Shown here in pieces: positions 60,027 through 64,000 of a DNA stretch of 64,000 nucleotides. The translations under genes and the position numbers were made by a program. Numbering within the stretch: the first letter of the stretch is position 1; every line of letters starts with the position of its first letter. The notes beneath the pieces are model-generated. The model saw only the letters and a list, made by a program, of their open reading frames with translations. It did not search any database and was not told the origin of the DNA. The DNA is taken from contig NC_067204.1 in NCBI RefSeq assembly GCF_026262505.1, forward strand, positions 25,017,300-25,081,299, given 5' to 3'. This stretch comes from Trichomonas vaginalis G3 (Eukaryota > Parabasalia > Trichomonadida > Trichomonadidae).

Positions 60027-62108
60027 AGGGATGCGACGGTTTTACGCCATGACCGTTTAAAAATAGAATAATACGCCATTTTTGGGGCCGAATGGCGGCT
60101 ACTTCGTACCCGCCATTCGGCCGAATATATGGCAGTCCCAACGGGAACCGCGGTAATTTACCGAGGTTTCCGCACACCGGTTCCTTTTTTAAGGAATTTT
60201 TTAGATTAAAAAATATGCTTTGTAAATCATTTTTTGTAAATCGGCAAAAATTTGGAAATATTCTGACGACAATAAATCTGGGAATAGTATTTTAAATACG
60301 AGAACAACTTATTTAAAAGTGTTTCGCTCGATTTTGTATAATTTCAAATTTTCGCATATAGCTTTCCGTGAATTACCGTGATTTTACCGCCACATCAATA
60401 GTTTACAACACTTTTCCGTAAATTGAGTAGTTTACTGCACTTTTTCCGTAAAATTGAGTTACGGGAATCCGTAAGATTACCGTACCTCACTTCTAGTTGA
60501 AAATAGCATTAGTATATAATAAATAGATATATTATTCATATTTTTGATTTTGAATTCCGGAAAAAGTGAGTTCAGAACTTCCAATTATTATTTGATTAAT
60601 TATGTTAAAAATACTATAAGGAATTAAAATACATAATGTTGAAATTTGAATTACGGAAAAAGTGAGGGTGAAAGTGAAGTGAAAAAGTAAGATATTTTTT
60701 GTTGAAATAATCATAGTTGTACAATTTTGAAACTATATGTAAAGCTATAAATTGAATAAATTAAAAAACAAAAATTGTTTATTCTTATTAATAAATTTAT
60801 ATTAATCAATATTTGAACAACCCGTAATTAAAATTGAATTCCTCTTAAAATTTAATCCATACGTTAATTTTTAATTTGCTCGGCGAATGCCGGGCTTCCC
60901 TACTTCTCTTGTCATTCCTTCAAAAACTCTAATCTCATCGCACTTACAAACATCATGATTTGATGTATTGTCGAGAAATCTTAGACTTGTTTGTCATTTG
61001 ATTATAGCATTTGAAAGTCATCTCGAAAATCGATTAACAAGACAATTTCCCAAACATCTACATACAAGTAGATGATGGTAAACCCATTAGAGTTGTTTTG
61101 CTATGATTCCTCCAATCTTATGATGAGAAAAATCATATCAAAACAGCTCTAATCGAACATTCTACACAGCTTAGCATCCAGCTAGTTCCAAGTAATGCGA
61201 TTACAACATCAACGGCCAAAGCCTTTCAGAGTCCTTTAATCATTTCTTCTCATCTCAATGTGAAGTGGCCCCAAACGAACTACAAGCTGACGTTACAACG
61301 CATTACAACCCGGTTAATACGAGCATATACATTAGAGCTGCTTTGTTATGATCTCCCTCATCAATTGATGAGAGATCTCATTATGAAGCAGCTCCAATCG
61401 AACTAAAAACCTACATACAAATGAGTGAAAACAAACTCATTAGAGTTGTTGTTGCTTTGATTTCTCTCATCAGAAGATGAGAGATACCAGAACAAAACAA
61501 CTCTAATCAAACTTTCTACACAACTCAGCACAGTATCAATGCAAAGTAATGTGTCTGTATCGTTAACAAGCAAAGTTGTTTCGGGTCCTTCCATTTTGGA
61601 AGAATTCGGAACAACTTTGCGAATTGATAGTGTAACCCATATACATGAAAGCGTGCATGCATAAAGACAGGTATGTCAGCAATGACTACCTGCCCAGCTA
61701 TGAGTGATCAGAGAATTACCATCTCGGGTTTTTGAGAACGTTTCAGCCAGGACCCTCGTATGTTGACTGTGAGAAAGGCATCCTTTATCTGAAATAGATG
61801 CTTTTCCAACAATCAAATTCGAAGATCTTCGACGTTGTTGTAAAAAGAGAAGGAGAAGGAAAGAAAGAAGAGAAGAGAAGAAGGAAAGGAAAAGAAGAAG
61901 GAAAGGAAAGAGAAGAAGAAAAAAGAAAAAAAAGAAGGACATATTAAATATAATGCGCACTTAATAGTGCCGAGGCGGCGGAGCCGCCGAGGCGCGATTT
62001 TTTTGACCCTATATTACCGCACGGCAATGTTTTTCTCGATTTTGTACAGCCCTAGGGCGAACAAAAAAAATGTACGCCCGGTCAAATGGCGTGTTTAACG
62101 CATCCCTA
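60027..62108. mobile_element. Small hAT-like element carrying the nested 1.9-kb hairpin element
   Basis: Left end TAGGGATGCGACGG, right end on the other strand TAGGGATGCGTTAAACACGC. ATCGGCG direct repeats flank it (60020-60026 and 62109-62115). The target is itself a hairpin (AATTCTATCGGCGC-TTTT-GCGCCGATAGAATT). Without the nested element only about 155 bp remain (60027-60127 and 62055-62108), with CCGAATGGCGG..CCGCCATTCGG as an internal palindrome. YAGGG-type ends and a 7-8 bp duplication suggest hAT-class mobilisation. No gene. Confidence 0.65.
60128..62054. mobile_element. Non-autonomous hairpin transposon, copy 2, 1,927 bp
   Basis: Near-identical to 38350-40226 over its whole length (TATGGCAGTCCC to GTACAGCCCTA), with small insertions such as an extra ~30 bp near 60421-60450 and an expanded GA tract. 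The flanking 8-mers are only partly alike (GGCCGAAT, GGGCGAAC), so its duplication has decayed or the element moved with its neighbour. Same set of internal hairpins. Confidence 0.85.
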
Positions 62109-62115
62109 ATCGGCG

Positions 62116-62654
62116 CTTTTGCGCCGATAGAATTAAGACAGTAAATTAGCATACTAAATTTTGATAGTTTTCGTTCAGAAATTTTAATCATATTTTAAAT
62201 AAACATGTGTTTATATTCTTCACTATTTTGTTTGGTGCTTTACCCCAACAAAATATTGAAAAATTCAATTTTTCAAAAATTAGTTAATTTGACCTCAGGT
62301 GGCGTGCTTGCCCATCGGGCAAGCATGCCACCAGATGTCCCAAATTATATTTGATCAAATATATATCTTCGTACTGTAGATAAATAAATCACATGATATG
62401 TTTGTTGCCTCGCATTCGGAAAAGGCCCGCTAAAGCGAGGTAGAAAAGTGCCAAATATCGTGATATAAGATATTTGGATAAAGTTGCTAGCATATCCGTT
62501 TTTTTTTTGCAAAGCAATATCTTTATATCATCAATATAAAAGTATGGAAAAGTAATAAAAAATCATTTTTACGATTAGACGCAGTATAAGATAAGATAAA
62601 TTATTTTTTTTTACTTCTAATAAAATTCATCTTCGAAGATGAAAGAGAAGTATC
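62116..62654. other. Spacer with three hairpins
   Basis: GGTGGCGTGCTTGCCC-ATC-GGGCAAGCATGCCACC at about 62300, CCTCGC..GCGAGG near 62408-62443 and CCAAATATC..GATATTTGG near 62451. No gene. They resemble small palindromic elements. TTTGTTTGGTGCTTTACCCC stands near 62227. Confidence 0.5.
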
Positions 62655-63011
62655 TTATGTATGAACATTATTCTTTGAACCATGCAAAACAAGAAGTTCA
62701 GCTATTTCTTTAAAATTCTTATCTGTTGCAATATGAAGAGGGGTTTTTCCATATATATTTTTTATTGATATGTGAGCCATGTGAAATAAGAAGTTCTGCT
62801 TTTTTAAAAAAAAATCATTATATGCGGCAATATGAAGAGCAGTATTTCTATCATCTTTTTCATAGATATTTGCACCATGTGAAATAAGAAGTTCGGCGAT
62901 CGCTTTACTATTATTTTCTGCTGCATAATGGAGAACAGTACACCCAAATTCATCTCTTTCGTTGATATTTGCACAATTTGAAATAAGATGTTTGACAGCC
63001 TCTTTTATCAA
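62655..63011 (-). pseudogene. Ankyrin-repeat protein, 3' part
   Basis: Three to four ankyrin repeats: FGCTVLHYAAENNSKAIAEL, then LISHGANIYEKDDRNTALHI, then GKTPLHIATDKNFKEIAELL and LVLHGSKNN. The frame opens after a stop and has no ATG at its start. An ATG (MDEYHL) lies just upstream in a different frame, so the 5' end has been lost or shifted. The middle repeat (FFLKKQNFLFHMAHI) is distorted. Ankyrin families are very large in parabasalids. Host gene fragment. Confidence 0.75.
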
Positions 63012-63560
63012 TTTTACAAATGATATTCATCCATGTACTTATATTGCAAAAAATATAAAATTTGAAACTAAGAGCAGTTTACTGAAAAAGTACCGTATAA
63101 AGACTTTTAAGTTGAGAAAAAATTGGTACTGCAACTATTTAATATCTCTGTAATTTCTGACACAAAAAACCACAATGCCAAAATTTTTTTCGTGCAAGAA
63201 AATTTACAAATTTATACTTTCTGACACAATGATTTCTTAAATCTTTCTCACTCCTAAAGTAATCCAGAATTTAATATACACAACAAATACATTGATAAAA
63301 TAAATATCAGTTTCATTTAAATTAAAGAAATATAATTTTGATAAAAATATCTCCAAAATGCCTCGATAGATTTTCGTGATTCCATGTATATAAGTTTCAC
63401 AGCAGATGGTAAGTATATATCCATTAGCAAAATTGAAAACTGTGCAAGAAAATTTATCTGGACTACTTTTACCAAAAATATAACAATCATTATATAATAG
63501 GATTAAATTTTTATCAATTTTACAAATGACATTATTATATTTTGTTTCAAAATTGAATAA
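63012..63560. other. No gene supported
   Basis: AT-rich stretch between ankyrin gene remains. GTGCAAGAAAATTTA occurs twice (about 63193 and 63444), suggesting an old duplication of spacer sequence. Confidence 0.35.
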
Positions 63561-64000
63561 CGCAACTATTTATTCATGGGCACCATGTTCAACTAAAAAT
63601 TTGACAATTTCTGTTGAATTCGCTTTGATTGCAATGCTAAGAGGACATTCATTAATATCGAGAGAATTTCATTAAATATTGATAAATATAAAGAGAAAGA
63701 TGATTTCATAAATCATTGATAAATATGTAAAGAAAGATAATCCAATAAAACAATGATAAATATGAAAATATAGAGAATTTTATAAAACAATGATAAATAT
63801 GAAAAGAAAGAGAGTAAGTTTCATGTTGACATCTGCACCATGTTCAACTAAAAATTTGACAATTTCTGTTGAATTCGCTTTGATTGCAATGCTAAGAGGA
63901 CATTCATTAATATCGAGAGAATTTCATTAAATATTGATAAATATAAAGAGAAAGATGATTTCATAAATCATTGATAAATATGTAAAGAAAGAAAATATTA
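63561..64000 (-). pseudogene. Ankyrin-repeat relics in a 255-bp duplication
   Basis: Reverse strand encodes DINECPLSIAIKANSTEIVK then FLVEHGA, one ankyrin repeat, at about 63582-63660. The same sequence with its downstream spacer recurs 255 bp further (from 63837 to the window edge). Stops in the spacer prevent a continuous protein, so this is the decayed end of an ankyrin gene continuing beyond the window. Confidence 0.6.

Overview
The window looks like the AT-rich nuclear genome of a parabasalid, most probably Trichomonas vaginalis or a close relative. The reasons are two large Polinton/Maverick elements, host genes without introns, initiator-like TCA(C/T)TTTT motifs a few bases before ATG codons, families of discoidin-like (F5/8 type C), beta-helix, ankyrin and very long coiled-coil proteins, and an IS481/IS3-like eukaryotic DNA transposon. 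The organism is inferred from gene content only.

Layout. 1 to ~14,525: Polinton 1, cut by the left edge, with capsid-type genes, D5-like helicase, packaging ATPase, a block of small accessory genes (5.5-9.3 kb), an HNH protein, DNA polymerase B and a D12-class adenine methyltransferase. Its polB gene carries an inserted 956-bp hairpin-array transposon. ~14.5-18.0 kb: host DNA with one membrane-protein gene, a beta-helix gene fragment and gene-tail relics. ~18.03 to ~35.97 kb: Polinton 2, with HNH gene, DNA polymerase B, primase-helicase, integrase, a four-gene phage-tail-fibre-like block, packaging ATPase and capsid-type genes. Both Polintons are treated as fossils. Each still has many long open genes but is broken at several places. 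36-44 kb: tandem repeats, sparse host DNA, a host gene split by a 1,877-bp hairpin transposon with a perfect 8-bp target duplication, and a 942-bp hairpin-array transposon. 44-54 kb: a 1,553-residue coiled-coil gene, partial copies of it, and four tandem F5/8C-like genes. 54.3-55.3 kb: a class I phosphatidylinositol transfer protein gene. 57.4-59.9 kb: a whole-looking transposon with an IS481-like transposase. 60.0-62.1 kb: a second copy of the 1.9-kb hairpin element nested in a small hAT-like element. 62.6 kb to the end: ankyrin-repeat gene remains.

The most unusual signal is a class of transposon (three members: 9835-10790, 43147-44088, 57370-59857) with TG-type ends, long inverted repeats and 4-bp target duplications. 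Inside each lies a tandem array with a period of 248-250 bp, and each repeat unit is four consecutive near-perfect hairpins. Two of the arrays share sequence. The third has unrelated sequence but the same four-hairpin, 250-bp plan, which suggests that the structure itself is maintained. A second signal is the phage-like tail-fibre module inside Polinton 2.
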